Shown here piece by piece: positions 7,454 through 16,105 of a stretch of 64,000 nucleotides of DNA (positions within the stretch are counted from its first letter, which is position 1; each line of letters opens with the position of its first letter). The DNA lies in contig CAJTEA010000010.1 of assembly GCA_910575265.1 (NCBI GenBank), positions 54,559 to 118,558 of the forward strand, written 5' to 3'. The position numbers and the translations under genes are program-made. This stretch comes from Oscillospiraceae bacterium (GTDB lineage Bacteria; Bacillota; Clostridia; Oscillospirales; Oscillospiraceae). The notes under the pieces are model-generated. The model ran no database searches. It saw nothing but the letters and a program-made list of their open reading frames with translations, and was not told where the DNA came from.

Positions 7454-8050
7454 TCACGATCCGTTAAACTTTCCCATCCCCCGGTCGATCCCCTCGGCCA
7501 GGACGCACTCAATGGCGTCGGCGGCCCGTTTGACGGCGGCGTCGATGGCTTTTTTGTCCTCGCCCACAAACTTGCCCAGCACCCAGTCGGCCAGATCATA
7601 GTCGGGGTGGGGCTTCTCCCCCACGCCCACCCGCAGGCGGGGAAACTGGTCGGTGCCCAGGTGCTGGATGATACTTTTCAGCCCGTTGTGCCCCCCGGCG
7701 GAGCCTTTTGCCCGGACGCGCAGCCGCCCCACCGCCAGGGCTGTGTCGTCAGACACCACCAACACATGGTCGGGGGGGATTTTATAAAAATCCGCCGCCG
7801 GGCGCACCGCCTCCCCGGACAGGTTCATATAGGTGATCGGCTTCATCACCAGCACCTTCTCCCGGTCGATGGTCAGGATATTGGTCAGCGCCTTGAATCT
7901 CAGCCGCTGGATGGGCTTATTCCGCCGCTCCGCCACCTCGTCGGCCACCATAAAGCCCACGTTGTGCCGGGTGTTCTCGTATTTGTCCCCCGGGTTGCCC
8001 AGGCAGACCAGCAGCCAGCTTACGCCGCTGGTATCGCGTTTCAAAAACAT
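7454..8050 (-). CDS. pth: peptidyl-tRNA hydrolase
   Basis: Pth cleaves peptidyl-tRNAs that drop off ribosomes. The 198-residue protein has the LLVCLGNPGDKYENTRHNVGF block (catalytic asparagine and histidine), KPITYMNLSGEAV, the VVSDD aspartate, and the GSAGGHNGLKSI substrate-binding motif. The start is ATG at 8050 with GGAGGG seven bases before. It is the last gene of a glmU-prs-pth set, the order seen around glmU in Bacillus. The only difference from common orthologues is a short extra N-terminal segment (FLKRDTSGVSW). Confidence 0.96.
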   Translation of the reverse strand: MFLKRDTSGVSWLLVCLGNPGDKYENTRHNVGFMVADEVAERRNKPIQRLRFKALTNILTIDREKVLVMKPITYMNLSGEAVRPAADFYKIPPDHVLVVSDDTALAVGRLRVRAKGSAGGHNGLKSIIQHLGTDQFPRLRVGVGEKPHPDYDLADWVLGKFVGEDKKAIDAAVKRAADAIECVLAEGIDRGMGKFNGS

Positions 8051-8101
8051 ATCGTTCCCTCCACAGAAACAGGGCGGGCAACTGCCCGCCCCGGAATCGG
8101 A

Positions 8102-9085
8102 TCACAGGAATAGCGGAGATACAGAGGTCTCCATGTAGATGTGGCTGATCGCCTCGGCGAAGAGATGGGCCACGGAGATATAGCGGAGCTTGTCACAGTG
8201 GACATTGGGGCGGGCGGGGATGGTGTTCAGGAACACAACCTCGTCCAGAGCGCTGTCCTGAACGCGCTGAATGGCGGGTCCGGACAGCACGCCGTGGGAG
8301 GCGCAGGCGGTAACGGACTGAGCGCCGCCAATCTCCACCAGGGCCTTGGCGGCGTGGCACAGGGAGCCGCCGGTGTCCACCATGTCGTCCAGGAGGATGA
8401 CCCGCTTGTCCTTCACGTCGCCGATGATATTCATCACCTCGGAGGAGTTGGCCTTCTGCCGCCGCTTGTCCACAATGGCCAGGGGCATGTTCAGCTTCTG
8501 GGCAAAGGTCCGGGCCCGGGCCACCGAGCCCACATCGGGGGAGACCACCATGGTGTTGTCCCGGTCATTTTTAAACTTTCGGTTGAAATAATCCACAAAA
8601 ATAGGGGCGCCCAGCATATTGTCCACCGGGATGTCGAAAAAGCCCTGGATCTGGTTGGCGTGGAGGTCCATGGTCAGCACCCGGTCGGCGCCGGCGGTGG
8701 TGATCAGATTGGCCACCAGCTTGGCGGAGATGGGATCACGGGGCTTGGTTTTGCGGTCCTGCCGGGCGTAGCCGAAGTAGGGAATCACGGCGGTGATCCG
8801 TCCGGCGGAGGCCCGCTTCAGGGCGTCGATGATAATCAGCAGCTCCATCAGCGCGTCATTCACCGTACCCGGCTTGCCGTCCTTCTCAAAGGAGCAGGTG
8901 GACTGGACCACAAACACGTCCGAGCCCCGGACCGTCTCATAGATGGAGGCGAAATTCTCCCCGTCAGAGAACGAGCCTACCTCCGAGTTGCCCAGCGGAA
9001 TCCCCAGCTCCTTGCAGATGTCCCTGGCCAGCGCGGGGTTGGAATTGCCCGTGATGACTTTGATATCCTTGCCGTGTGCGATCAT
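8102..9085 (-). CDS. prs: ribose-phosphate pyrophosphokinase
   Basis: Prs makes PRPP from ribose 5-phosphate and ATP, feeding nucleotide, histidine and tryptophan synthesis. The 327-residue class I enzyme shows GNSNPALARDICKELG at the start, FSDGEN, the YARQDRK ATP-binding loop, and the PRPP-binding signature VILLDDMVDTGGSL. An upstream ATG exists at 9103, but I chose the ATG at 9085 because GGGAGGATG, which contains that upstream codon, serves as its ribosome binding site. It lies 85 bases downstream of the glmU-like gene and 51 bases before pth, probably one operon. Confidence 0.97.
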   Translation of the reverse strand: MIAHGKDIKVITGNSNPALARDICKELGIPLGNSEVGSFSDGENFASIYETVRGSDVFVVQSTCSFEKDGKPGTVNDALMELLIIIDALKRASAGRITAVIPYFGYARQDRKTKPRDPISAKLVANLITTAGADRVLTMDLHANQIQGFFDIPVDNMLGAPIFVDYFNRKFKNDRDNTMVVSPDVGSVARARTFAQKLNMPLAIVDKRRQKANSSEVMNIIGDVKDKRVILLDDMVDTGGSLCHAAKALVEIGGAQSVTACASHGVLSGPAIQRVQDSALDEVVFLNTIPARPNVHCDKLRYISVAHLFAEAISHIYMETSVSPLFL

Positions 9086-9170
9086 TTGTTTACATCCTCC
9101 CATTTTTTATCCGGCGCTCCGGCCGGCTCTCTCTTGTAATACCTGTTTTATTATTCTGTGAGGCAAGTCC

Positions 9171-9854
9171 TCACAGCTTCCCCTTTTTCTTCCGGTTTTC
9201 CGCCGCCCAGTCCGGCTTGACCTCCTGCCGGGTCCGGCCAATGGCCATGGCGTCCTCCGGGATATCCTCCGTTACCGTGGTACCCGCGGCGATAAAGGCC
9301 CCGTCCCCCACCGCGACCGGGGGGACAAAGTTGGTGTTGCAGCCCACAAACACATGACTTCCGATGGTGGTGCGGTGCTTCTGGAAGCCGTCGTAGTTGC
9401 AGGTGACGGTGCCGCAGCCGAAGTTGCAGTCCTCGCCCACATCGCTGTCCCCCACATAGGTCAGGTGGGCCATCTTGGTCCCCCTGCCCAGATTGCAGTT
9501 TTTCAGCTGGACAAAGGCCCCAATCTTAGAGCCCTCCCCCACCACGCAGTGGGGCCGGATGTGGGTATAGGGGCCAATCTGGCAGTTTTTCCGGATGACG
9601 CTCTCCTCACACTGGGAGGCGTTGATGGCGCAGCCCTCCTCCACCGTGCAGTCGGTGAGCATCACCTGGGGGCCGATCTGGCAGTTTTCGCCGACCACCG
9701 TCTTTCCCCGCAGGATAGTGCCGGGTAGGAGCAGAGTGCCCGCTCCTACCATGACCCCCTCCTCCACATAGACAGCGGCGGGATCCATCATTTGTACGCC
9801 GGCCCGAAGCAGCTCTTCCCGCTTGGCCTGAAGCGCGGCGGATTGATCGTTCAT
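9171..9854 (-). CDS. stand-alone GlmU acetyltransferase (left-handed beta-helix) domain
   Basis: A 227-residue left-handed beta-helix protein matching only the C-terminal half of GlmU, which acetylates glucosamine 1-phosphate. Hexapeptide repeats run from about residue 30 to 210. The acetyltransferase active-site block KMAHLTYVGD (catalytic histidine) and CNYDGFQKHRT (substrate-binding tyrosine and lysine region) are intact. The N-terminal nucleotidyltransferase domain with its GxGTRM loop is absent, and no such sequence lies upstream; the region before the start is intergenic with a promoter. Because prs and pth follow, this is the canonical glmU locus. The uridylyltransferase step must be supplied from elsewhere. 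Confidence 0.87.
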   Translation of the reverse strand: MNDQSAALQAKREELLRAGVQMMDPAAVYVEEGVMVGAGTLLLPGTILRGKTVVGENCQIGPQVMLTDCTVEEGCAINASQCEESVIRKNCQIGPYTHIRPHCVVGEGSKIGAFVQLKNCNLGRGTKMAHLTYVGDSDVGEDCNFGCGTVTCNYDGFQKHRTTIGSHVFVGCNTNFVPPVAVGDGAFIAAGTTVTEDIPEDAMAIGRTRQEVKPDWAAENRKKKGKL

Positions 9855-9891
9855 TTCGTTCCTCCATCAAGAACAAGATTTATTCCAGGCT

Positions 9892-9920
9892 ATTATAGCA
9901 CAGATCGAATCGTATTTCCA
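9892..9920 (-). promoter_or_regulatory. promoter of the glmU-prs-pth operon
   Basis: Minus strand: TGGAAA (9915-9920), 17-base spacer, TATAAT (9892-9897). The minus 35 is weak and the minus 10 perfect. Confidence 0.65.
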
Positions 9921-9985
9921 CTATTCGGAAATAATTTTCTTCGGTGCAAAAAACACAATTTTTTCGAAAAAAATTCAATAAATTC

Positions 9986-10024
9986 GACAAAAACCGCCCA
10001 TCCTGTTCCGGGACGGGCGGTTTT
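9986..10024 (-). terminator. terminator after the HD-domain gene
   Basis: A stem of AAAACCGCCC-type sequence pairs with GGGCGGTTTT, with one mismatch, and has A/T runs on both flanks. It directly follows the minus-strand HD gene. Confidence 0.8.
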
Positions 10025-10034
10025 GTATTCCTGG

Positions 10035-10544
10035 TCATAGGGCGGGCATCAGTGGGCGCACGCCAAGACGCTCCCGCAGGCGGGAGGGGTGGCAGACGCG
10101 GGACATCTCCAGTCCGGCGCAGATGGTATCCACCAGATCCACCATCCAGGCCTCCAGAGAACGGGGCAGAGCGCCCCCCAGGGGCCACATGTGGGAGAGG
10201 ATGATATTCCGCTCCTTTGGGGTGAGGGGGGTGAGGGCGGCGGCGTTCCGGGCGGCGAACCGGGGGTGGTCGAAGCACTGGCTGCCGGGGTGGGCGGACT
10301 TGTCGTGGGAATCGTACAGATACAGGTCGTGGAGCAGAGCCCCCCGGACGGCGGACCGCACGTCCAGATGAAGCAGCCGGGCCACCCGGTAAGTACTGAA
10401 GGCCACGAACAGGGAGTGATCCAGGGTGGTCACCGGGCCGTGGTGCTTCCACCGGCCCATCATCCGCACCTGGTCGGAATCCAGCAGCTCTCTTGTCAGA
10501 TCAATAAATTCCCGTTCCCGCAGCTTTCGGCTCAAACAGCTCAT
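10035..10544 (-). CDS. HD-domain hydrolase, small
   Basis: A 169-residue HD-domain protein, a metal-dependent phosphohydrolase fold. Visible ligands are the first histidine in TTLDHSLFVAF, the HD pair in GALLHDLYLYD, and a following histidine in QCFDHPRFAARNA. A late aspartate in DLVDTICAG completes the set. The ATG at 10544 lies eight bases after AAAGGA. It has its own promoter and terminator, so it is a single-gene unit between proA and glmU. Such genes are common in Clostridia and usually annotated only as HD family; the substrate cannot be told from sequence. Confidence 0.85.
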   Translation of the reverse strand: MSCLSRKLREREFIDLTRELLDSDQVRMMGRWKHHGPVTTLDHSLFVAFSTYRVARLLHLDVRSAVRGALLHDLYLYDSHDKSAHPGSQCFDHPRFAARNAAALTPLTPKERNIILSHMWPLGGALPRSLEAWMVDLVDTICAGLEMSRVCHPSRLRERLGVRPLMPAL

Positions 10545-10602
10545 TGGAATCAGTCCTTTCCTTATAATCACAGGGTCTCCCCCGCGTCATTTCTATGTCC
10601 AC

Positions 10603-10631
10603 ATCATACACTATCTTTCTCAAAATGTCAT
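10603..10631 (-). promoter_or_regulatory. promoter of the HD-domain gene
   Basis: Minus strand: ATGACA (10626-10631), 17-base spacer, TATGAT (10603-10608). Confidence 0.6.
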
Positions 10632-10650
10632 CTGAGAAATTTTTACAATT

Positions 10651-11907
10651 TTACCTGGTCTGTCCCTGGCCTTTTATCACAAATTTGAAGGAGCACAGCT
10701 CTCCCAGGCCCAAAGGTCCCCTCGCGTGCAGCTTTTGGGTAGAAATTCCCATCTCGCAGCCCAGGCCGAACTCCCCTCCGTCGGTAAAGCGGGTGGAGGC
10801 GTTCCAGTAGACGGCGGCGCTGTCCACCCGGCCCAAAAACTGGCGGGCGGCCCCCTCGCTGGCGGTGACGATGGCCTCGGAGTGGCCGGTGGAGTGGGCC
10901 CCGATGTGGGCCATGGCCTCCTCCAGGCTGTCTACCACCTTGACGGCCAGGATGTAGTCCAGAAACTCGGTGTCGAAGTCGGCGGGCCCGGCGGGGGTGC
11001 CGCCGATGATCTCCGCGGCCCTGGGGTCCAGCCGGAGCTCCACCGGCGGCAGGCCCTGGGCGGCCCGCCGGTCCGTCAGCCGCTCCCGGAGGGCGGGCAG
11101 GAACTCCTCCGCCACCGTCCGGTTCACCAGGCACACCTCGGCGGCGTTGCACACGCTGGGCCGGGAGCACTTGGCGTTTTCCATGATCTCCAGGGCCATA
11201 TCCAGGTCGGCGTAGGCGTCCACATAGATGTGGCAGATCCCGGTGCCCGTCTCCAGCACAGGGACGGCGGCGTTGTCCACACAGGCCCGGATGAGCCCTG
11301 CGCCCCCCCGGGGGATGAGCAGGTCCACCAGTCCCCGGGCGGCCATCAGCTCGTTGGCGGAATCCCGGGAGGTGTCCTCCACCAGCTGGAGCGCGTCGGG
11401 AGACAGTCCGGCAGCGGCCAGCCCCTCCTTGAGGGCGGCGGTGATGGCGGCGGCAGACCGGTGGGCCTCCTTGCCCCCACGCAGGACACAGGCCGACCCC
11501 GCCTTCAGGGCCAGGGCGGCGGCGTCGCTGGTGACGTTGGGCCGGGACTCGTAGATAATGGCGATGACCCCCATAGGGACGGCGGTCTTTTCAATCACCA
11601 GCCCGTTGGGCCGCTCCACCCGGCTGAGGACAGCCCCCACCGGGTCGGGCAGCTCAGCCACCTCCCTCAGTCCGGCGGCCATGCCGGAGATCCGGTCGGG
11701 GCTGAGGGCCAGCCGGTCCAGCATGACCTCGGAGATGGTCCCCCGGGCCGCCTCCAGGTCCAGGCTGTTGGCGGCCAGAATGTCGCCGCTGTGCTCCTCT
11801 AAGGCCTTGGCCATAGCCAGCAGGGCCCGGTTTTTCGTCTCCGTGTCCGCCGCGGCGATATCCCATTTGGCGGCCTTGGCTTTTCGCAGCAGCTCCTGTG
11901 TCGTCAT
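10651..11907 (-). CDS. proA: glutamate-5-semialdehyde dehydrogenase ProA
   Basis: ProA reduces gamma-glutamyl phosphate to glutamate semialdehyde, the second step of proline synthesis. The 418-residue length is normal. Landmarks are [20 protein letters not shown], the GGKEAHRS nucleotide-binding region, the RGGAGLI block, and the catalytic cysteine in [12 protein letters not shown]. The C-terminal part includes [23 protein letters not shown]. The ATG at 11907 follows GAGGTG. It lies 21 bases downstream of the LysE-type exporter and is probably cotranscribed with it, separate from proB and proC. Confidence 0.97.
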   Translation of the reverse strand: MTTQELLRKAKAAKWDIAAADTETKNRALLAMAKALEEHSGDILAANSLDLEAARGTISEVMLDRLALSPDRISGMAAGLREVAELPDPVGAVLSRVERPNGLVIEKTAVPMGVIAIIYESRPNVTSDAAALALKAGSACVLRGGKEAHRSAAAITAALKEGLAAAGLSPDALQLVEDTSRDSANELMAARGLVDLLIPRGGAGLIRACVDNAAVPVLETGTGICHIYVDAYADLDMALEIMENAKCSRPSVCNAAEVCLVNRTVAEEFLPALRERLTDRRAAQGLPPVELRLDPRAAEIIGGTPAGPADFDTEFLDYILAVKVVDSLEEAMAHIGAHSTGHSEAIVTASEGAARQFLGRVDSAAVYWNASTRFTDGGEFGLGCEMGISTQKLHARGPLGLGELCSFKFVIKGQGQTR

Positions 11908-11928
11908 AGATTACACCTCAATCTTCGT

Positions 11929-12531
11929 TTAATGGGGCCACACCAGGCTGACCGCACACAGGGCCAGAGAGAGGGCCATTACAAGGTCCACCGCCCGCCG
12001 GTGGCTGGCGAACAGCGTTTGCAGGGACGCTCCGGCAAACAGCCACACCAGGTTGCATGCCGGCCCGGTGAAGGGCAGAAAAATTCCCACTGGAAGCAGC
12101 GCCCACAGGGAGGGGTTGTAGGGCAGCACATAGCCGGCCAGAGCGGTGACGCAGAAGATAATCACTTTCACGTTGGTCAGGTTGACCAGCAGCCCCGCGC
12201 GGAAGGAGGGGGCCGCCGGGTCGTGGTCCGGGTCGGTTCCCCTGGAGCGCGCCATATGCCAGGCCATCCACAGCAGATAAGCCGCCCCCACCCAGGCGAG
12301 CATCCCCACATACTCATTCAGCGCCGCCCCCAGCAGCCAGGTGAGGGCCACCGCCCCCATGGCGTCCAGAAAGAAGCCGCAGAACAGCCCCCGCCACTGT
12401 CTCAGGGCGGGACCCCGCCCATACCGCAGAGCGGCGCTCAGCGAACAGAGGTTGGCGGGGCCGGGGGTAATGCCCCCCACAAAGCAGTAAATCAAAAAGC
12501 TGGGTATCATTGAGACTGGCACGTCAGCCAC
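11929..12531 (-). CDS. LysE/RhtB-family amino-acid exporter
   Basis: A 200-residue membrane protein of the LysE family, which exports amino acids. It has the family signature GGITPGPANLC near the N terminus, about six hydrophobic segments, and a hydrophilic loop with RSRGTDPDHDP near the middle. The annotated start is GTG at 12531; its Shine-Dalgarno spacing is short, and a GTG three codons further in is a good alternative. It is divergent from a LysR-type regulator, the classic arrangement of ArgP/ArgO and LysG/LysE pairs. It precedes proA by 21 bases, which suggests an export role tied to glutamate or proline metabolism, unproven. Confidence 0.85.
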   Translation of the reverse strand: MADVPVSMIPSFLIYCFVGGITPGPANLCSLSAALRYGRGPALRQWRGLFCGFFLDAMGAVALTWLLGAALNEYVGMLAWVGAAYLLWMAWHMARSRGTDPDHDPAAPSFRAGLLVNLTNVKVIIFCVTALAGYVLPYNPSLWALLPVGIFLPFTGPACNLVWLFAGASLQTLFASHRRAVDLVMALSLALCAVSLVWPH

Positions 12532-12573
12532 CGTCCTTTCTGTTGGTGGCCCTATCCTACCAGAAAAAAATCT

Positions 12574-12619
12574 ATTTGAAAAGCAAATGTTTTTAAAGTA
12601 TTATATTGATATTATCAAT
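12574..12619. promoter_or_regulatory. LysR-type operator candidates between lysE and lysR genes
   Basis: Two inverted repeats: ATTTG-AAAAG-CAAAT (12574-12588) and ATTGAT-ATT-ATCAAT (12605-12619). Both contain the T-N11-A layout used by LysR proteins and sit in the divergent promoter gap. Confidence 0.65.
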
Positions 12620-12636
12620 GATTTGGAGGAGCCACC

Positions 12637-13515
12637 ATGGAACTGAAAAATCTCCGCACCTTCCAGGCGGTTGTGGACCAGGGCAGCTACCAGAAGGCGG
12701 CGGACGGCCTGGGCTATACCCAATCCACCGTCACCGTACACATCCAACAGCTGGAAGAAGAGCTGGGCGTTCCCCTTTTTGAGCGGACCGGCCGCCGGAT
12801 GGTTCTCACCCAGGTGGGGGAGCGGGCCCTGGCCCAGGCCCGGGAGCTGCTGGCGGCGGCGGACCGTCTGGCCCAGTTGGGGCGGGCAGGCTACGAACTG
12901 TCCGGCACTCTGCGGGTGGACATGGCCGAAACCCTTCTGTGCTATAAAACCCAAACGGTCATCCAAACCTTCCGCAAGCTGGCCCCCCAGGTACGCCTGA
13001 TTATCCGCAGCCGCAACTGTCTGGACATCGTCGAAAATGTGCGCTCCGGCGTCTGCGATTTGGGAGTGGGTTATGACATGGACTGGAGCCGGGACGCGCT
13101 GGAGGTGGAGACTATGGGGGAATATGAAGTGATTTTGCTGGCCTCTCCAGAATTCTGCCATCCGGATTTCGTCACCCACAACCAGCGTAAGCCGGTTTCC
13201 CTGATTACCGACGAGCCGGACAGCGTTTTCCGCCGCCAGCTGGAGGACTACCTTCGTCTGCGCGCCATCACCTTGGACGCTACCCTGGAGCTGTGGAGCA
13301 TCGAGACCATCAAGCGGTGTGTGATATCCAACCTGGGCTTTACCTATCTGCCCCGGTTCATCGCGGAGGATGAGCTGGCGGACGGACGGCTGGTGGAACT
13401 GATCGCCCCCATCTCCGGGGTTCGCTTTCCCGCCCTGTGCGCCCGGCGCAAAAACCGCTGGGTCACACCAGCTATGGAGTTGTTTACGCGGCTTCTGCGG
13501 GAAACCTTGAATTAA
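12637..13515 (+). CDS. LysR-family transcriptional regulator
   Basis: A 292-residue LysR-type regulator. The N-terminal winged helix (MELKNLRTFQAVVDQGSYQ, then AADGLGYTQSTVTVHIQQLE) is followed by a periplasmic-binding-protein-like effector domain from about residue 90. The ATG at 12637 follows TTGGAGGA. It is divergent from the LysE exporter, with two palindromes between them, so it most likely senses the exported amino acid and activates export. Its last four bases overlap the convergent PARG-like gene, a tail-to-tail overlap with no room for a terminator. Confidence 0.9.
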   Translation: MELKNLRTFQAVVDQGSYQKAADGLGYTQSTVTVHIQQLEEELGVPLFERTGRRMVLTQVGERALAQARELLAAADRLAQLGRAGYELSGTLRVDMAETLLCYKTQTVIQTFRKLAPQVRLIIRSRNCLDIVENVRSGVCDLGVGYDMDWSRDALEVETMGEYEVILLASPEFCHPDFVTHNQRKPVSLITDEPDSVFRRQLEDYLRLRAITLDATLELWSIETIKRCVISNLGFTYLPRFIAEDELADGRLVELIAPISGVRFPALCARRKNRWVTPAMELFTRLLRETLN

Positions 13516-14336
13516 CCGAACCGCCGGCGGAAGGGGGCGGTGTTCCCGTCCCTGCCAGGGCGCTCCAGGATGGAGAAAGTGACCCGCTCAAACAGCCGCC
13601 CCCAGCCCTCGTCTATCAGCAGCTCCCGCCAGAAGCGGGCCACGTCCTCCGGATCGTTGCGGAATACGCCGCAGCCGTAGGCCCCCAAAATCAAATCGGT
13701 ACAGCCCCACCTGGCAAACAGGGCCAAAATCTTCCGCATCCGGCCCTTCATGACCTCCTTCGCCCGTTCCACACTGTCCCCGTTTCGGAGCACGATCCCC
13801 ATGTTTACCGCGGGGGCGGTAATCACCGGGCAGGTGACAGGACTGGGGCTCAGAGCAAAGCCGCTGGCGCGGAAAAAGGTGACATCGCCGATGAGCATGG
13901 TATCGGTGTACACCGGGTCCCGGCTGGCCCGGTTGATCTCATAGTACCGGGGACCCTGGCCGGTGGTTTGGGTGTGGTACAGGTTGGAGCAGAAGGCCAG
14001 ACATTCCTCCTGGGCCACCGAGCCGTTGAGAAAACCGCCGCCCGGGTTCTTGGCGGAGGCGAAATTGAGCGCGCCGAGCCTGGGGCACAGAGTTTTTCCC
14101 TCCGCCAGACGGAAAACAGCGTCCACTGTTCCCTCGCCCCGGACCTCCAGAGCGGGGACGGAAGCCCCTTCCGGAAGCTCCGTCTCAGCCGCCAGTTTGT
14201 CCAGCTCCCCAGCGGTCCACAATTCCACCGGCCGGGCGGCGTCCAGCGGAATCACCCGGTTCCCCAACGTATACCGCCCCGCCCGGCTGATCTCCAGCGT
14301 CTCCTGGGCCAGAGCCTTTAATTGTTCCCGATTCAT
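13512..14336 (-). CDS. PARG-like ADP-ribose hydrolase (TIGR02452 family)
   Basis: A 274-residue bacterial-type poly(ADP-ribose) glycohydrolase-like protein with a macrodomain core. The signature is ASAKNPGGGFLNGSVAQEE: the GGG loop and the double glutamate that carries catalysis in characterised bacterial PARGs. A later ILGAYGCGVFRNDP block is the second phosphate-binding loop. The ATG overlaps the proB stop by four bases (ATGA), so translation is coupled to proB. The family removes ADP-ribose from proteins or poly-ADP-ribose. No ADP-ribosyltransferase is visible in the window, and its placement in a proline operon is unexplained. Confidence 0.88.
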   Translation of the reverse strand: MNREQLKALAQETLEISRAGRYTLGNRVIPLDAARPVELWTAGELDKLAAETELPEGASVPALEVRGEGTVDAVFRLAEGKTLCPRLGALNFASAKNPGGGFLNGSVAQEECLAFCSNLYHTQTTGQGPRYYEINRASRDPVYTDTMLIGDVTFFRASGFALSPSPVTCPVITAPAVNMGIVLRNGDSVERAKEVMKGRMRKILALFARWGCTDLILGAYGCGVFRNDPEDVARFWRELLIDEGWGRLFERVTFSILERPGRDGNTAPFRRRFG

Positions 14337-15115
14337 GCCCTTTTCTCCGTTTTGGCTCCCAAAAACCGGGTGCCAACCGCTTTGCCCTCCACAATGTCGT
14401 AGAGCCGCTCGGGATGCTCCCCGTTGGTAATCACCATGTCGCAGCCCTTGGCGGTGACCATTTTGGCCGCCCGGAGCTTGGTTTCCATGCCGCCGGTAGC
14501 CAGATCGCTGCCCTTGCCGCCAGCCAGCGCTTCAATGTCCGGCGTGACCGCCTCCACGGTGGGAATGAGCCGGGCGGACGGGTCTTTACGGGGGTCGGCG
14601 GTGTACAGGCCCTCGATGTCGCTGAGCAGCACCAGCAGGTCCGCCCCTATCGAGCAGGCCACGATCCCGCCCAGGGTATCGTTATCCCCCACCTTGATCT
14701 CGGCGGTGGCCACCGTGTCGTTTTCGTTGATGACGGGCAGCGCCCCCAGCTCCAGCAGCCGGGCCATGGTATTCTCAAAATTCCGCCGCCGGTCGTCGTG
14801 GTCGATGTCCTCGCCGGTCAGCAGAATCTGGGCCACCGTGTGGTTGTATTGAGCGAACAGCTTGTCATAGGTGTACATCAGCTCGCACTGGCCCACAGCG
14901 GCGGCGGCCTGCTTGGTGGGCATGTCGGCGGGCCTGCCGGGCAGGTTCAGCTTGCCCACCCCCATGCCAATCGCTCCCGAGGACACCAGAATCATCTCGT
15001 GCCCCGCGTTTTTCAGGTCGGACAGCACCTTCACCAGCTCCTCCACATGGCGGATGTTCAGCCGCCCGGTGGCGTGGGCCAGGGTGGAGGTTCCTACTTT
15101 TACTACAACGCGCAT
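14333..15115 (-). CDS. proB: glutamate 5-kinase ProB (short, no PUA domain)
   Basis: ProB phosphorylates glutamate to start proline synthesis. This 260-residue form contains only the amino-acid kinase domain: VVKVGTSTLAH near the N terminus, LVSSGAIGMGVG, INENDTVAT, FGDNDTL-like GDNDTLGG and the GKGSDLATGGMETKL ATP-site region. The C-terminal PUA domain of the E. coli enzyme is missing, as in many Firmicutes. It follows proC by 12 bases and overlaps the PARG-like gene by four. Feedback regulation by proline is expected from the family but not visible here. Confidence 0.95.
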   Translation of the reverse strand: MRVVVKVGTSTLAHATGRLNIRHVEELVKVLSDLKNAGHEMILVSSGAIGMGVGKLNLPGRPADMPTKQAAAAVGQCELMYTYDKLFAQYNHTVAQILLTGEDIDHDDRRRNFENTMARLLELGALPVINENDTVATAEIKVGDNDTLGGIVACSIGADLLVLLSDIEGLYTADPRKDPSARLIPTVEAVTPDIEALAGGKGSDLATGGMETKLRAAKMVTAKGCDMVITNGEHPERLYDIVEGKAVGTRFLGAKTEKRA

Positions 15116-15127
15116 GTTTTCTGCTCC

Positions 15128-15931
15128 TTACCGCAATTTCAGCGTTTTCTCATAGGCCGCGATCACCGCGTCCATGGCGGCGGCGCGGAAGCCCCGCTCC
15201 TCCAGGGCGCGGACCCCCTGGATGGTGGTGCCGCCGGGGGAGCAGACAGCGTCCTTCAGTTCTCCGGGGTGCTTGCCGCTCTCCAGAACCATGCGGGCGG
15301 CGCCCTCCACCATCCGCGCGGCGTAGGCCACCGCCTTGTCCCGGGGCAGTCCGCAGGCCACGCCGCCGTCGGCCAGGGCCTCCAGAAACAGGTAGGCGAA
15401 GGCGGGCCCGCAGCCGGAGACGGCGCTGGCCGCGTCCATCAGCCCCTCGGGCACCTGATCCACCAGGCCGGCGGGAGAGAGGAGGGCGGCGAAGTCGTCC
15501 AGCTCCTCCACCGTCACCCCCCTGCCGCAGTACTGCACCACGCCCGCGCCGATGGCGGCGGGGGTGTTGGGCATCATGCGGATCACGGGACAGTTCAGGT
15601 CCACCATATCCCGGACGCGCTCACAGGACAGGCCCGCGGCCATAGTGACCAGAACGAACCGCTCCTCCCGCTCCCGCAGAATGGGGGCCAGCGGGTCCAG
15701 CACCAGCTGCGTCATCTGGGGCTTTACCCCCAAAAAGATAAGCCGCGCCGCGCGGGCAATCTCCTCATTGCTGGACAAAGCCGCGCCGGGCAGCTCCGCC
15801 GCCAGGGCTTCCGCCTTGGCGAGGGTACGGTTGGCCAGCAGGATGGTCCCGGCCAGCCCGCTTTTTGCCGCCGCCCTGACGATGGCGGAGCCCATATTTC
15901 CGGTGCCAATCAAGCCGATGGTCTGATACAT
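15128..15931 (-). CDS. proC: pyrroline-5-carboxylate reductase ProC
   Basis: ProC makes the last proline-synthesis step, reducing pyrroline 5-carboxylate with NAD(P)H. The 267-residue protein starts with IGLIGTGNMGSAIVRAA (Rossmann GxGxxG) and includes LIFLGVKPQ, VIRMMPNTPAAIGAG, and near the C terminus CSPGGTTIQGVRALEE, the family signature. The ATG at 15931 follows GGGAGGGG. It is the first gene of a proC-proB-PARG operon with an extended minus 10 promoter at about 15964-15971 (TGGTATAAT on the minus strand), divergent from the GntR-ABC operon. Confidence 0.96.
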   Translation of the reverse strand: MYQTIGLIGTGNMGSAIVRAAAKSGLAGTILLANRTLAKAEALAAELPGAALSSNEEIARAARLIFLGVKPQMTQLVLDPLAPILREREERFVLVTMAAGLSCERVRDMVDLNCPVIRMMPNTPAAIGAGVVQYCGRGVTVEELDDFAALLSPAGLVDQVPEGLMDAASAVSGCGPAFAYLFLEALADGGVACGLPRDKAVAYAARMVEGAARMVLESGKHPGELKDAVCSPGGTTIQGVRALEERGFRAAAMDAVIAAYEKTLKLR

Positions 15932-15963
15932 AACAGGTTCCCCTCCCGATCTTCTTTGTTTTG

Positions 15964-15971
15964 ATTATACC
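15964..15971 (-). promoter_or_regulatory. extended minus 10 promoter of proC
   Basis: Minus strand TG-G-TATAAT (TATAAT at 15964-15969). The minus 35 at 17 bases is poor (TGTACT), compensated by the extended element. Confidence 0.6.
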
Positions 15972-16030
15972 ATGGAAGTCCGGGATAGTACAGATTTTTT
16001 CCTCTTTAAAAAATCTTAATCTGTTCTTAA

Positions 16031-16073
16031 TTGTTTTTCTTCCCCCTTCACTATATACTAACCGTACTAATAC
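16031..16073 (+). promoter_or_regulatory. GntR-ABC operon promoter with operator candidate
   Basis: TTGTTT (16031-16036), 17-base spacer, TATACT (16054-16059). TACTAA repeats at 16056-16061 and 16065-16070, and GTACTAATAC (16064-16073) is palindromic. This overlaps and follows the minus 10, as expected for YtrA-type autorepression. Confidence 0.65.
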
Positions 16074-16105
16074 GCTTCATACAGTATCAGGAAGGAGGAG
16101 CTGTC

